The notes: generated by a model not told the origin, from the letters alone. 45,923 nt of DNA from Clostridiales bacterium (GCA_030016385.1 JASEJN010000022.1:1-45923); one strand, 5' to 3'. Numbered from the stretch's first letter, positions 1 through 8,090 are shown. Numbers and translations are program-made.

Positions 1-262
1 GCCTTTACCTCACCAACTAACTAATGGGCCGCGGAGCCATCCTATACCCGATTACTCGTTTAACATCCTCTAGATGCCTATCGTATGCTTTATGCGGTAT
101 TATTCACCCTTTCGAGTGGCTATCCCCCTGTATAGGCCAGGTTCTCCACGTGTTACTCACCCGTCCGCCGCTAAAATGCATTGCTGCATCTTCGCTCGAC
201 TTGCATGTGTTAAGCACGCCGCCAGCGTTCGTCCTGAGCCAGGATCAAACTCTCATGTTCTT
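1..262 (-). rRNA. rrs: 16S ribosomal RNA, 5' part (cut by window edge)
   Basis: Read on the minus strand, the segment contains the universal 27F priming site AGAGTTTGATCCTGGCTCAG near 235-254, then the expected GACGAACGCTGGCGGCGTGC and GCGGACGGGTGAGTAACACG blocks. About 260 nt of the molecule are present, covering roughly helices 1 to 11; the rest lies outside the window to the left. The exact mature 5' end is inferred from the usual distance of 8-9 nt before the 27F site. Open reading frames over this stretch are spurious. Confidence 0.97.
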
Positions 263-392
263 ATCTTATCAGATACTTCTCGTATCCTCTTATCCTGTTT
301 CATTACTTCTTACTGGTTTATCTGGTTCTCTTTAAAGAAATTGTCGGTTCTATATATCTCTATATTACCTCGCACTTCCTCACACTGTTCAA

Positions 393-481
393 TTTTCAAA
401 GATCACCAAAAATATAGAATTTTTAAACTACCGCCTTTCAGCAGCAATAATAATGATAGCATCTTTAAATAAACATGTCAA
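393..481 (-). promoter_or_regulatory. rRNA operon promoter and boxA leader
   Basis: On the minus strand TTGACA (476-481) is followed after exactly 17 nt by TATCAT (453-458), giving a predicted start near 446 and a pre-16S leader of about 185 nt. Inside the leader TGATCTTTGAAAA (393-405) matches the boxA antitermination signal found before 16S genes in Firmicutes. No gene lies between the 16S 5' end and the tRNA at 589. The rest of this gap is leader RNA and a repeat copy (501-545). Confidence 0.8.
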
Positions 482-500
482 TAACTTTTTTACTTCTTCC

Positions 501-545
501 TTCGATTCGTAATATGAACTTATGTTATTTTGAACACTCATTCGC
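501..545. repeat. Short interspersed repeat family 1, copy A (truncated)
   Basis: The stretch starting TTCGATTCGTAATATGA and ending TTTTGAACACTCATTCGC recurs almost unchanged at 6568-6608. After position 545 the match stops, so this copy keeps only the left half and lacks the inverted right end seen in the 6568 copy. It lies between the 16S promoter and tRNA-Asn. No coding capacity. Confidence 0.7.
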
Positions 546-588
546 CAGATTCAAGTTTTCATTTTCCGGCATTTTTACGGTAAAAAAA

Positions 589-663
589 TGGCTCCTCGGA
601 TTGGATTCGAACCAACAACCCTCCGGTTAACAGCCGGATGCTCCACCATTGAGCTACCGAGGA
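589..663 (-). tRNA. tRNA-Asn (anticodon GTT)
   Basis: On the minus strand the acceptor strand TCCTCGG (657-663) pairs with CCGAGGA, followed by G and an encoded CCA (589-591). The T arm contains GGTTCGAATCC. The anticodon arm is TCCGG-CTGTTAA-CCGGA, with GTT at 629-631, which reads asparagine AAC/AAU codons. Length is 75 nt including CCA. It is oriented toward the 16S gene but has its own promoter upstream. Confidence 0.96.
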
Positions 664-680
664 ACGATTTTGACTTTACT

Positions 681-709
681 ATTATAACAATTTATATAAT
701 AAAAATCAA
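681..709 (-). promoter_or_regulatory. Predicted promoter of tRNA-Asn
   Basis: TTGATT (704-709) and TATAAT (681-686) on the minus strand are separated by 17 nt. The predicted start lies around 675, only a dozen bases before the mature tRNA 5' end. Confidence 0.65.
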
Positions 710-757
710 TATCCCATTTTATATTTTTTCTTATACCTAAGCTTCAAGGTGCTATGG

Positions 758-791
758 AGAATAAAAGTGCAGAAAGCTGCACTTTTATTCT
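758..791 (-). terminator. Hairpin terminator of greA-lysS
   Basis: AGAATAAAAGTGCA (758-771) and TGCACTTTTATTCT (778-791) form a perfect 14-bp stem with a 6-nt loop. The lysS stop codon (785-787) and its last codons lie inside the stem. The T-rich run is part of the stem itself, so termination strength is uncertain. Confidence 0.7.
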
Positions 792-2293
792 CTTTCCGGT
801 TTCATTGTAGGAAATAGAATTACATCTCTTATTGAAGGTGAATCTGTAAGAAACATCACAAGCCTATCGATACCTATACCCATTCCCCCTGTAGGAGGCA
901 TCCCTATCTCCAGCGCATTCATAAAATCCTCATCCATCACATAAGCTTCATCGTCACCGAGTTCCCTTTCATGAAGCTGCTGAATAAATCTTTCCCTTTG
1001 TATATCGGGATCGTTCAGCTCCGAGTATGCATTTGCCAGTTCGCGGCCGTATACAAAAGCCTCAAACCTTTCAGTAAGCTTAGGATTGCCCCTTTTCGCC
1101 TTGGTCAATGGTGAAATCTCAACAGGATAATCTATAAGGAGAGTTGGCTGTATCAGATTCTTTTCTCCATATTCTTCAAAAAGAGCATTTAATATATCGC
1201 CCTTCGTACAGTCCTTAAGCTGCTTTTTTATATTGATGTTTAACTTTTTCGCAATATCCCTTGCCTCGTCATCGCTTTCTATTTTATCAAAATCTATGTT
1301 TGCATATTGCTTTACAGCTTCCGTCATGGTGAGCCTCCTCCATGGCGGCTTAAAATCTATTTCCGTTCCCTGATAAACGATCTTCGTAGTGCCATAAAGT
1401 TCTTGGCATATCTTGGAAATCATATTTTCAAGTATCTCCATCATCCCGTTATAATCAGTATATGCCTGATATAACTCTATCATGGTAAACTCAGGATTAT
1501 GCCTGATATCCATACCTTCATTTCTAAAATCCTTGCCTATCTCATATACTCTCTCAAATCCGCCGACGATAAGCCTTTTAAGATAAAGTTCCGTTGCAAT
1601 CCTTAAATACATATCTATATCCAGTGTGTTATGATGCGTTATAAACGGCCTTGCAGCCGCCCCCCCTGCTATCGTGGAAAGCACCGGAGTTTCAACTTCC
1701 ATATATCCTCTATCATCCAAGAACTTTCTGATTGCCTTTATTATTTTAGTTCTTTTTATAAAAACATCCCTTACATCTTGATTGATTATAAGGTCGACAT
1801 AACGCTCCCTGTATTTTAAATCAGGATCTTTAAGCCCATGCCATTTTTCAGGAAGAGGCCTTAAAGATTTGCAAAGAAGGGTAAAATCGGTAACATGAAT
1901 GGAAATTTCACCCGAATGAGTTTTAAACACCCTTCCTTTTACTCCCAGTATATCACCTAAATCCAGAGACTTGAAAAATTTAAGCTTCTCCTCGCCTATG
2001 TCATCTATCCTTAAATAAAGCTGTATTTTCCCGAATTTATCATAAAGATCTGAAAAGCCGGCCTTACCATGGACCCTTTTGGACAAAAGCCTGCCCGCTA
2101 CCGATACATAAGTCCCTTCCATCTTTTCAAAGTTATCCTTTATTTCCTTGGATGAGTCAGTCACATCATAAGTATAAGTATTAAATGGATCTTGCCCTTT
2201 ATCTTTTAACTCTTTAAATTTTTCTCTGCGCTCTATAATAAGCTTGTTGTATTCTTCTTCAAGTGCATCAGTGTTTAGCTTTTCATTAGCCAT
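785..2293 (-). CDS. lysS: Lysyl-tRNA synthetase, class II
   Basis: Charges tRNA-Lys with lysine in the cytoplasm. The 502-residue length is normal for bacterial LysS. The N-terminal OB-fold anticodon-binding domain spans roughly residues 55-160. The class II core follows, with motif 2 around [19 protein letters not shown] and motif 3 near the C-terminus ([20 protein letters not shown]). The protein ends in FPTMKPERE, as expected for a complete LysS. It is the second gene of a greA-lysS transcript, 18 nt after greA, and its ribosome site is GGGGG eight or nine bases before the ATG. This greA-lysS order is common in Firmicutes. Identification is by motifs and is secure. Confidence 0.97.
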   Translation of the reverse strand: MANEKLNTDALEEEYNKLIIERREKFKELKDKGQDPFNTYTYDVTDSSKEIKDNFEKMEGTYVSVAGRLLSKRVHGKAGFSDLYDKFGKIQLYLRIDDIGEEKLKFFKSLDLGDILGVKGRVFKTHSGEISIHVTDFTLLCKSLRPLPEKWHGLKDPDLKYRERYVDLIINQDVRDVFIKRTKIIKAIRKFLDDRGYMEVETPVLSTIAGGAAARPFITHHNTLDIDMYLRIATELYLKRLIVGGFERVYEIGKDFRNEGMDIRHNPEFTMIELYQAYTDYNGMMEILENMISKICQELYGTTKIVYQGTEIDFKPPWRRLTMTEAVKQYANIDFDKIESDDEARDIAKKLNINIKKQLKDCTKGDILNALFEEYGEKNLIQPTLLIDYPVEISPLTKAKRGNPKLTERFEAFVYGRELANAYSELNDPDIQRERFIQQLHERELGDDEAYVMDEDFMNALEIGMPPTGGMGIGIDRLVMFLTDSPSIRDVILFPTMKPERE

Positions 2294-2311
2294 AAGATAA
2301 AACCCCCAAAA

Positions 2312-2794
2312 CTACTTTGTTATTTCAAGTATTTTATATTTTATAACGCCGTCAGGAACTTCTACTTCTGCAATATCTCCAACTTTTTTGCCGATTAAAC
2401 CACGTCCTACAGGAGATTCATTGGATATTTTAAGTTTACTTGGATCCGCCTCGGCAGATCCTACTATTGTATAATTGATCTCATCATTGAATTCAAGGTC
2501 CTTCACCTTTACATTACAGCCTATGCTTACTGTTTCCGTGGTAATATCATCTTCATCAATAACCTTGGCCGATTTTAACATGTTTTCCAGCAGTGCAATC
2601 CTGCCTTCAACAAATGCCTGCTCATTTTTAGCCTCATCGTATTCGGAGTTTTCGCTTAAATCTCCAAAAGACAGAGCAGTTTTTATTTTTTGGGTTACCT
2701 CTTTTCTTTTTATCGTTTTTAAGTAGTCGAGTTCCTCCTCCAATTTTCTTACGCCTTCATACGTTAGAACAGTCTGTTTATTTGATTCGCCCAT
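2312..2794 (-). CDS. greA: Transcription elongation factor GreA
   Basis: Binds the secondary channel of RNA polymerase and stimulates cleavage of backtracked transcripts. The protein has the N-terminal coiled coil (about residues 1-75, with [14 protein letters not shown] at its tip, where the catalytic acidic residues sit) and a C-terminal FKBP-like domain ending [21 protein letters not shown] chose the ATG at 2794 (MGESNKQTV, 160 aa) because AAGGGGAG lies just upstream. The frame can be extended seven codons to a TTG at 2815, but that would put the ribosome site inside the gene. It is first in the transcript with lysS and preceded by a long structured leader. Confidence 0.95.
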   Translation of the reverse strand: MGESNKQTVLTYEGVRKLEEELDYLKTIKRKEVTQKIKTALSFGDLSENSEYDEAKNEQAFVEGRIALLENMLKSAKVIDEDDITTETVSIGCNVKVKDLEFNDEINYTIVGSAEADPSKLKISNESPVGRGLIGKKVGDIAEVEVPDGVIKYKILEITK

Positions 2795-2838
2795 CTTACT
2801 CTCCCCTTCTGGCAATTTTTAGTATTGAGGAAAAAATA

Positions 2839-2888
2839 TATAAATATTTCAACTCCAAAATTTTCATTTTAAAGTTGAAATATTTATA
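2839..2888 (-). promoter_or_regulatory. 16-bp hairpin in the greA leader
   Basis: TATAAATATTTCAACT (2839-2854) and AGTTGAAATATTTATA (2873-2888) are perfect inverted repeats with an 18-nt loop. The element ends about 35 nt before the greA ribosome site, inside the predicted 5' UTR. There is no T tract, so it looks more like a leader structure than a terminator. Function unknown. Confidence 0.6.
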
Positions 2889-3046
2889 ACCTCATTTATA
2901 TTATCTTGTTCCTCATACTTAAATTATTTTATATGCCGTTAATATATGCATATATTTTCAAATTATTCGAATCCAATTGCTATTCTCATTCAATAAGCAT
3001 AAGCAAGATAAGTTTGCAATAACATAAAGACAGCAACATTTTCATA

Positions 3047-3094
3047 AATACTGCAAGCACTATAGATGATTAACTCTATAGTGCTTGCAGTATT
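3047..3094 (-). promoter_or_regulatory. 19-bp perfect hairpin at the start of the greA leader
   Basis: AATACTGCAAGCACTATAG (3047-3065) pairs perfectly with its complement at 3076-3094 across a 10-nt loop. On the minus strand it would be transcribed about 16 nt after the predicted start site near 3110. A weak TATTTATG follows but no clear T tract, so it may be a 5' protective hairpin, a partial attenuator or part of a small RNA. Confidence 0.6.
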
Positions 3095-3116
3095 CAGCGC
3101 TATCTTATTGTTGAAT

Positions 3117-3145
3117 ATTATAAAACACAGCTAATTAATTGTCAA
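3117..3145 (-). promoter_or_regulatory. Consensus promoter upstream of greA-lysS
   Basis: TTGACA (3140-3145) and TATAAT (3117-3122) on the minus strand are separated by exactly 17 nt, a perfect match to the main sigma-factor consensus. The predicted start is near 3110. That leaves about 315 nt of leader before the greA ATG, with two strong hairpins in it and no convincing reading frame. Confidence 0.8.
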
Positions 3146-3210
3146 CAGTTTTTACCATAGCGGATACATTTATTTTATTATATTTTTAAGACTATTCTAA
3201 ATAAACTTAA

Positions 3211-3238
3211 GGCAGGAGAACCGCAAATATCTCCTGCC
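3211..3238 (-). terminator. Terminator after the secreted repeat protein gene
   Basis: GGCAGGAGA (3211-3219) pairs with TCTCCTGCC (3230-3238). On the minus strand TTAAGTTTATTT follows. It isolates the gene at 3264-3716 from the greA promoter. Confidence 0.7.
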
Positions 3239-3263
3239 CGATTTTAAAACCTCAAATAACAGT

Positions 3264-3716
3264 TTAGCTCTTTTTTTCTGCCTTTGCTTTTCTGATTTTT
3301 TCCCTTGCCTCTCTATCCGAAAGGCCGTTTATATCTATACCAAGTTTATTTGCCTCTTCTTTAATATTATCGTGAATTTTGGCTTTTATTTTCTGTCTGG
3401 CTTCCTCTTTTGAAAGGCCTTTTATATCAACACCAAGTTTTTTAGCCTTTTCTTCGATCCTTTCCATCCTTTTAGCTTCCATTGCTTCCTTGACTTTTGC
3501 TCTGGCCTCCTCCTCTGAGAGGCCTTTTATATCCACGCCGAGCTTTTCGGCTATTTTCTGGATTTTTTCAAAACTTAAATCATGGTCTTTGATCTCTAAT
3601 CTTTCATTATCCTTTGCATTTGGACTTGGAGTATTAGATGCAAAGACAGGAACTGCGGTGCAAACCATTACAATTCCTGTAATTAAACCTGCGAAAATTT
3701 TATTTTTACCTTGCAT
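3264..3716 (-). CDS. Secreted protein with three KLGVDIKGLS repeats, function unknown
   Basis: The 150-residue protein starts with a typical signal peptide (basic start, hydrophobic core, likely cleavage after VFA at about residue 26). The mature part is highly charged and predicted helical. It carries three tandem units of about 33 residues, each built on A-x-KLG-(V/I)-DI-x-GLS-x-EAR-x-KI-K. The units differ mostly at Glu/Lys positions. No cysteines, anchor or enzymatic motif are visible. GGAAGGGAGA precedes the ATG. It appears to be a single-gene unit with its own terminator. Such repeats could bind wall polymer or another protein, but nothing here shows a function. Confidence 0.8.
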   Translation of the reverse strand: MQGKNKIFAGLITGIVMVCTAVPVFASNTPSPNAKDNERLEIKDHDLSFEKIQKIAEKLGVDIKGLSEEEARAKVKEAMEAKRMERIEEKAKKLGVDIKGLSKEEARQKIKAKIHDNIKEEANKLGIDINGLSDREAREKIRKAKAEKKS

Positions 3717-3861
3717 AAATTCATCTCCCTTCCAATTTTAGTATACAGATTTTTTGTATCTATACCTTATTATTGCCCCCAAACGTTTAATAATGATAAT
3801 TTATATATTAATTTTTTCTTAAAGGCCATGTTAGACTTCCAGTTTATTGATGTTGATTTGT

Positions 3862-4848
3862 TTAAGAGCTTTTCTGGACCAGCATAAGGCTTTTTTTATA
3901 ATCAATCAACAAATTTATAAGTTCATCCTTTTTGATAATCGCATTTATTTTGTTTTTTATATCGGTTGAATTTTTCAAACCCTTTATATACCAGGCGGCA
4001 TGCTTTCGCATTTCCCTGATTCCGGTATTCTCCCCTTTTAAATCTACCAGCATTTTGGCATGTCTTACAGCCATGTCGATCCTTTCCCCGGCATCAGGCT
4101 CCGACAGAATCTCGCCCGTTTTAAGATAATGATTTATCCTCTTAAAAATCCATGGATTGCCCATGGCGCCCCTGGCAACAAGTATTCCGTCACATCCTGT
4201 TTCTTGAAAGAGCCCTTTTGCAGCTTCGGGTGTAAACACATCTCCGTTTCCTATAACAGGTATTTTGACGCTTTCTTTTACCCTTTTGATTATAGACCAG
4301 TCCGCATTTCCTTCATACATCTGCTCTCTTGTCCTGCCATGAACGGATACTGCACTGGCACCGCTTTCTTCAGCCATGTTTGCGAATTCAACAGCGTTAA
4401 TACTGGACTCATCCCAACCTTTGCGGAATTTAACAGTTACGGGAAGCAGCGAATTTTTTGCGACGCTTTTAATAATTTTCGATGCAAGATCAGGGTTTCT
4501 CATAAGAGCACACCCTTCACCATTTTTTACGATTTTTCGAGCCGGGCATCCCATATTGATGTCTATCAATGCGACCATTTTATTCCTGCTTATCTCTCCT
4601 GCCATTTCTCCCATAATATCCGGGTCAGAGCCAAAAATCTGCACTCCGACAGGAGCTTCTCTTTTATCGATATCAAGCATGTCTATGGTTTTGCTGCTGT
4701 TATAATAAAGCCCTTTTGAGCTTATCATTTCGGTATATACAAAACCACAGCCCATTTCCCTGCATAAAATTCTGAAAGGCTTATCTGTCACTCCTGCCAT
4801 CGGAGCCAAAAATACATTGCTTTTAAATTCCAAACCGCCTATTTTCAT
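3862..4848 (-). CDS. dus: tRNA-dihydrouridine synthase (Dus family)
   Basis: Reduces specific uridines in the tRNA D loop to dihydrouridine using FMN and NAD(P)H. At 328 aa it is a full-length TIM-barrel Dus enzyme. Visible marks are the FMN-binding start LAPMAGVTDKPFR (residues 14-26) and the catalytic-cysteine motif NMGCPARKIVKNGEGCALM, with Cys at 101. Also present are the VHGRTREQMYEG segment, IPVIGNGDV and the C-terminal GARGAMGNPWIF-type phosphate loop. Closest in pattern to DusB. It follows coaX, whose TAG stop overlaps the ribosome site AGGTGATAGG of this gene, so the two are cotranscribed. Confidence 0.94.
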   Translation of the reverse strand: MKIGGLEFKSNVFLAPMAGVTDKPFRILCREMGCGFVYTEMISSKGLYYNSSKTIDMLDIDKREAPVGVQIFGSDPDIMGEMAGEISRNKMVALIDINMGCPARKIVKNGEGCALMRNPDLASKIIKSVAKNSLLPVTVKFRKGWDESSINAVEFANMAEESGASAVSVHGRTREQMYEGNADWSIIKRVKESVKIPVIGNGDVFTPEAAKGLFQETGCDGILVARGAMGNPWIFKRINHYLKTGEILSEPDAGERIDMAVRHAKMLVDLKGENTGIREMRKHAAWYIKGLKNSTDIKNKINAIIKKDELINLLIDYKKSLMLVQKSS

Positions 4849-4856
4849 CCTATCAC

Positions 4857-5639
4857 CTAAATATTTTTATTCATATTATAAATAATTCTTAGGCCCTCAA
4901 GAGTCAGATAACCGTTTATTTCATTTATTGTGGTGGACTCCGATGATATCAGCCTTGCAAGGCCTCCTGTCGCTACTACAAAAGGCTCTTTTTCTTCATA
5001 TTTTTTCATCTCAGCCTTCATCTTATTCACAATATAATCAACAAGCCCGACATATCCATAGACAATACCTGCCTGCATGCTTTGTACGGTATTCTTGCAT
5101 ATGACCGAAGGCGGCTTTACAAGTTCGACTCTCGGAAGCTTTGCCGCCTTTGAAAACAAAGCTTCACTGGAGATTTTAATGCCGGGGACTATTGCGCCTC
5201 CAAGGTAATCTGCACCTGAAGTTACGGCGCAAAACGTGGTGGCGGTACCAAAGTCGATGATAATAAGAGGACCTCCATACAGCTCATGGGCGGCAACAGC
5301 ATTGACTATCCTGTCTGCTCCCACCTCTTTGGGATTGTCATATTTAATATTTATCCCCGATTTTACACCAGGCCCTACTATGAGAGGCTGAGTATTGAAG
5401 TATTTTTTTATTGCATGCTCAAGGGAATACATTATGTTCGGTACGACTGACGATATTATGACTCCTTCAACCTTATCCATCTTAAATCCGGCATAATCAA
5501 ACAGCAGTTTAATATGCAAACCATATTCGTCAGCTGTCTTGGGGGTATCTGTAGAAAGCCTCCAGTCCGACAGTATCTTGTTTCCTTCAATTATTCCAAG
5601 CACAATATTTGTATTCCCGACATCTATGACAAGTATCAT
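4857..5639 (-). CDS. coaX: Type III pantothenate kinase
   Basis: Phosphorylates pantothenate, the first step of coenzyme A synthesis. The 260-residue protein has the ASKHA-fold signatures of CoaX: the N-terminal phosphate loop [15 protein letters not shown], the [11 protein letters not shown] block, and [11 protein letters not shown] with GGAIVPGI. This class requires a monovalent cation and is not inhibited by CoA. The gene upstream encodes an ECF S-component, pointing to pantothenate uptake followed by its kinase. The ribosome site CTGGAGGAAAAAAT is strong. Two hairpins lie between the two genes. Confidence 0.95.
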   Translation of the reverse strand: MILVIDVGNTNIVLGIIEGNKILSDWRLSTDTPKTADEYGLHIKLLFDYAGFKMDKVEGVIISSVVPNIMYSLEHAIKKYFNTQPLIVGPGVKSGINIKYDNPKEVGADRIVNAVAAHELYGGPLIIIDFGTATTFCAVTSGADYLGGAIVPGIKISSEALFSKAAKLPRVELVKPPSVICKNTVQSMQAGIVYGYVGLVDYIVNKMKAEMKKYEEKEPFVVATGGLARLISSESTTINEINGYLTLEGLRIIYNMNKNI

Positions 5640-5667
5640 ATTTTTTCCTCCAGTTTAAATTTCAAGA

Positions 5668-5726
5668 GATGCGCAAAATTGCGCATCCCTGTGGCTGCAT
5701 ATATATTCTTAGAATATATATGCAGC
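5668..5726 (-). promoter_or_regulatory. Two tandem hairpins between panT-like gene and coaX
   Basis: GCTGCATATATATTC (5694-5708) with its complement at 5712-5726 forms a 15-bp stem with a 3-nt loop. GATGCGCAA (5668-5676) with TTGCGCATC (5679-5687) forms a 9-bp stem. Neither is followed by a T tract, so partial attenuation, RNA processing or transcript protection are all possible. They sit directly before the coaX ribosome site. Confidence 0.6.
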
Positions 5727-5738
5727 TCATCACTGTAA

Positions 5739-6371
5739 TTATTTTCTTATCGTATTTATTCCCTTTATAATCGCGGTCACAAGAACTACCGCAACAACAA
5801 GTTCGGCAACTCCATTTGTCAGGGCAACGCCTGCCAATATGCGGCCAAGATTTGCCATGGTTACTCCTTTCACTTGCGTAAACTCACGTGCTGCAACCAC
5901 GTAAATCATACCCAGAACTCCCGCCGTATTCATTATTGTTCCAACTGCAGCTGCTGCCGGAACGGATATAATGGCACATATCTTTCCGCTCTTTGAGTTA
6001 TTTTTACTGTCACAATTTGAAACATGTTTTAAAGCTTTATAGGTATATGCCGCAGATAAACCTATCATAATTCTCGGGGCAACGGAAACCAACGGATTGA
6101 TAAAAACCGGTGCGAGAGGTCCCGACATATTGATAACCAGGCTTGATATCCCGAATATAAGTCCTACTATTGCGCCTGCAACAGGTCCCTCCGTGATAGC
6201 TGCGATTATGACGGGTATATGCATAAATGTTGCCTTTATAACCCCGACATAAATAAAACCAATGCCCGGTACGATGCTCATAACGATAGATATGGCACTT
6301 AACAGGGCAATTGTTGCCATCCTTCTTGTAGTAAAGTATGGTCGGCAGGATGCGTGTACTTCCGTTTTCAT
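5739..6371 (-). CDS. ECF transporter S component, probable pantothenate uptake (PanT-like)
   Basis: An integral membrane substrate-binding subunit of an energy-coupling-factor vitamin transporter; it would share EcfAA'T modules encoded elsewhere. About 210 residues with five or six hydrophobic segments. The signatures are ATIALLSAISIVMSIVPG, MHIPVIIAAITEGPVAGAIVGLIFG and NPLVSVAPRIMIGL, typical of the ECF S-component family. I chose the ATG at 6371 because AGGAGG lies ten bases upstream; an upstream in-frame ATG at 6419 lacks a site. The substrate is inferred from its neighbour coaX and is not proven; other vitamins are possible. The leader upstream is structured. Confidence 0.85.
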   Translation of the reverse strand: MKTEVHASCRPYFTTRRMATIALLSAISIVMSIVPGIGFIYVGVIKATFMHIPVIIAAITEGPVAGAIVGLIFGISSLVINMSGPLAPVFINPLVSVAPRIMIGLSAAYTYKALKHVSNCDSKNNSKSGKICAIISVPAAAAVGTIMNTAGVLGMIYVVAAREFTQVKGVTMANLGRILAGVALTNGVAELVVAVVLVTAIIKGINTIRK

Positions 6372-6401
6372 TTTTACATAACCTCCTGTTCCAGCTCTTT
6401 T

Positions 6402-6503
6402 CCGGTCACCTGCAGGCATGAGCCTATCAGGTGCACTATAAGATGCCGGACAATATTCAAATTATTTTTTATGAGTCCGGTACCTAAAAATTATGGTTAC
6501 CGG
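6402..6503 (-). promoter_or_regulatory. Structured leader RNA upstream of the S-component gene
   Basis: Two stem-loops precede the ribosome site. The 5' one pairs CCGGTAACC with GGTACCGG (6477-6503), leaving a bulged A in one strand. The 3' one (6402-6449) nests CCGG/CCGG, CACCTG/CAGGTG and AGGC/GCCT around a 4-nt loop and ends about 15 nt before AGGAGG. A possible promoter lies further upstream (TTGTTA, 16 nt, TAAAAT on the minus strand). The layout fits a metabolite-sensing or translational leader. It does not match a riboswitch I can name with confidence. Confidence 0.5.
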
Positions 6504-6567
6504 CTTCTTACAAGATTTATTTTAACACAAATCTTTTTTTTAACAACTGTGAATTAGTATATCTTCC

Positions 6568-6656
6568 ATTCGTAATATGAGATTATGTTATTTTGAACAC
6601 TCATTCGCTATTCAAAATAACATAATCCTATTCATACCTGATTTCAGATTACGAGT
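6568..6656. repeat. Short interspersed repeat family 1, copy B (most complete)
   Basis: About 89 bp with inverted structure: outer ends ATTCGTAAT and ATTACGAGT, inner arms TATGTTATTTTGAA (6584-6597) and TTCAAAATAACATA (6611-6624). The left 40 bp match 501-545 and the right end CCTGATTTCA matches the copy at 8851. The size and symmetry resemble a MITE or a REP-like palindromic unit. No transposase is nearby. It lies between the S-component leader and the XRE gene promoter. Confidence 0.7.
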
Positions 6657-6780
6657 TAAATTAGTATATTCGTATACATCAAAATTATTTAAAGAATACC
6701 ATTCCAATCAACGTCAGGTTGAAATGTTTTTATACAACCATCGGTTGTTAAAAGTGGCAAAACTATTTTTGATATAAACC

Positions 6781-6818
6781 AACAATATATTGTTTCATGA
6801 TGATTTAACCAATATACT
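6781..6818 (+). promoter_or_regulatory. Predicted promoter and operator-like palindrome of the XRE gene
   Basis: The perfect palindrome AACAATATATTGTT (6781-6794) overlaps a candidate -35 TTGTTT (6790-6795), followed after 17 nt by TATACT (6813-6818). A second inverted repeat, ACAACC-ATC-GGTTGT, lies at 6734-6748. Self-repression by the encoded XRE protein is a reasonable inference but not shown. Confidence 0.5.
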
Positions 6819-6864
6819 TATCTTATAAAATATGCACGAATTTATGTGCCGGGGAGGTTTTTAT

Positions 6865-8055
6865 ATGTATGACGTATACGGTGTCGGAAACAGGATCGCA
6901 TCGTACAGAAAATTGCAGGGATTGACTCAGGAAGAACTTGCCGCAAGGTTGAACATTACAGCGCAGGCTGTGTCCAAATGGGAAAACGGGCTGAGTTTTC
7001 CTGAAATAACAATACTGCCCTATCTTGCAAAAGAATTGAATGTTTCGATTGAAAAGCTGCTTGGAAACGAAGATAAAAATGCCGGCAGCAACCCGTCGGA
7101 ACGCTATCATATTCCAGCGTTTCCGGAAACTAAAGGCTATAATCTCAAACTTGTTCATACTTTCGGTAATGTTGCCTGTTATTCTCAAAAAGAAGTAAAG
7201 GATGTAAACAAAGATACCGTCATTTTCAAGGATGGAAGCAGTGCAAATCTTAATCAGCTAAAAATCATAAATAAGGGAACCGGCGAAATCTGTTTCGATT
7301 TTATTGATGAAATACCTGTATATGAAGATATCGACTCGAGTAAAACAGAATTCAGCGAAGTATATGACGGAATACAATCGATAGATATGGCTGTAGCCGG
7401 CGCTGATTTTAAGGTTGTCAGATCGAAGGACAGCAAGACATATGTGAAAGCCACAGGTTCGCCGATATTCATCGAGGGGCTCAAAGTCATTCAGGAGGAA
7501 GAACGCCTTTCTTTAAGATGTGAACATAAGAACAACAGATATGGAAACTCAAGCAGCAGGAATGTTGTAATCATATCTTTTGGCAGTGACTGCGGGGAAA
7601 ACATTCGGATAGATCTGCATGGCTCAGGTGATGTCTCAGTTGAAGTTCCCTTCAAAAGTGGATATGCTTCCATTAACGGCTCGGGCGACATAACAACTTT
7701 TGATATCGATGATCTTGAAGCAAGAATAAGCGGCAGCGGTGACATTAAATGCAGTAAGGCAGGCAACCCGAGAATCAGCATAAACGGATCCGGGGATTTC
7801 GAGGCCCATGAAGTATCTGGTTTTCTTAAATCATCGATCAGCGGCTCAGGAGATATTAGTTTAGGAACAGGAGATTTGGATATATTCGAAGCGGTTATAA
7901 GAGGTTCCGGAGATATAGATGCGGAACATATCAGCACGAGGACTGCCAATCTTTCAATAGAAGGCTCCGGGGATATAACAATCGGAAGAGTTATGGAAGA
8001 ATCCGTGGAGAAGCACAGCAAAAGCTCTTCTATTAAAGTGCTGAAAAGAGGATAA
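6865..8055 (+). CDS. XRE-family HTH protein fused to a GSGD-repeat beta-solenoid (GIN/DUF2807-like)
   Basis: About 396 residues. Residues 5-65 form a classic Cro/CI helix-turn-helix (IASYRKLQGLTQEELAARLNITAQAVSKWENGLSFPE). A linker of roughly 100 residues follows. The C-terminal half carries seven GSGD(I/V/F) motifs spaced about 17-25 residues apart, the signature of the GIN/DUF2807 right-handed beta-solenoid usually found in exported or membrane-anchored proteins. No signal peptide or membrane segment is visible, so the protein should be cytoplasmic. The start at 6865 is set by GGGGAGG upstream; a start at 6832 lacks a site. Ligand and target genes are unknown. The gene is monocistronic with its own terminator. 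Confidence 0.85.
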   Translation: MYDVYGVGNRIASYRKLQGLTQEELAARLNITAQAVSKWENGLSFPEITILPYLAKELNVSIEKLLGNEDKNAGSNPSERYHIPAFPETKGYNLKLVHTFGNVACYSQKEVKDVNKDTVIFKDGSSANLNQLKIINKGTGEICFDFIDEIPVYEDIDSSKTEFSEVYDGIQSIDMAVAGADFKVVRSKDSKTYVKATGSPIFIEGLKVIQEEERLSLRCEHKNNRYGNSSSRNVVIISFGSDCGENIRIDLHGSGDVSVEVPFKSGYASINGSGDITTFDIDDLEARISGSGDIKCSKAGNPRISINGSGDFEAHEVSGFLKSSISGSGDISLGTGDLDIFEAVIRGSGDIDAEHISTRTANLSIEGSGDITIGRVMEESVEKHSKSSSIKVLKRG

Positions 8056-8090
8056 AATCCTAAAACAGCTGCATTGATATTATTTAAATA

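Noticed and set aside
1..472. Open reading frames of 103 and 132 codons on the plus strand
   Set aside because: They lie over the 16S rRNA gene and its leader on the opposite strand.
3047..3094. 19-bp hairpin read as the terminator of the 3264-3716 gene
   Set aside because: A better terminator lies at 3211-3238, and a consensus promoter separates the two.
5739..6503. THF, TPP or preQ1 riboswitch upstream of the S-component gene
   Set aside because: The conserved cores of these riboswitches, as far as I recall them, are not present.
7600..8000. GSGD-coding repeats considered as a possible CRISPR or DNA repeat
   Set aside because: The similarity is at protein level with varied codons and spacing; no repeat-spacer pattern.
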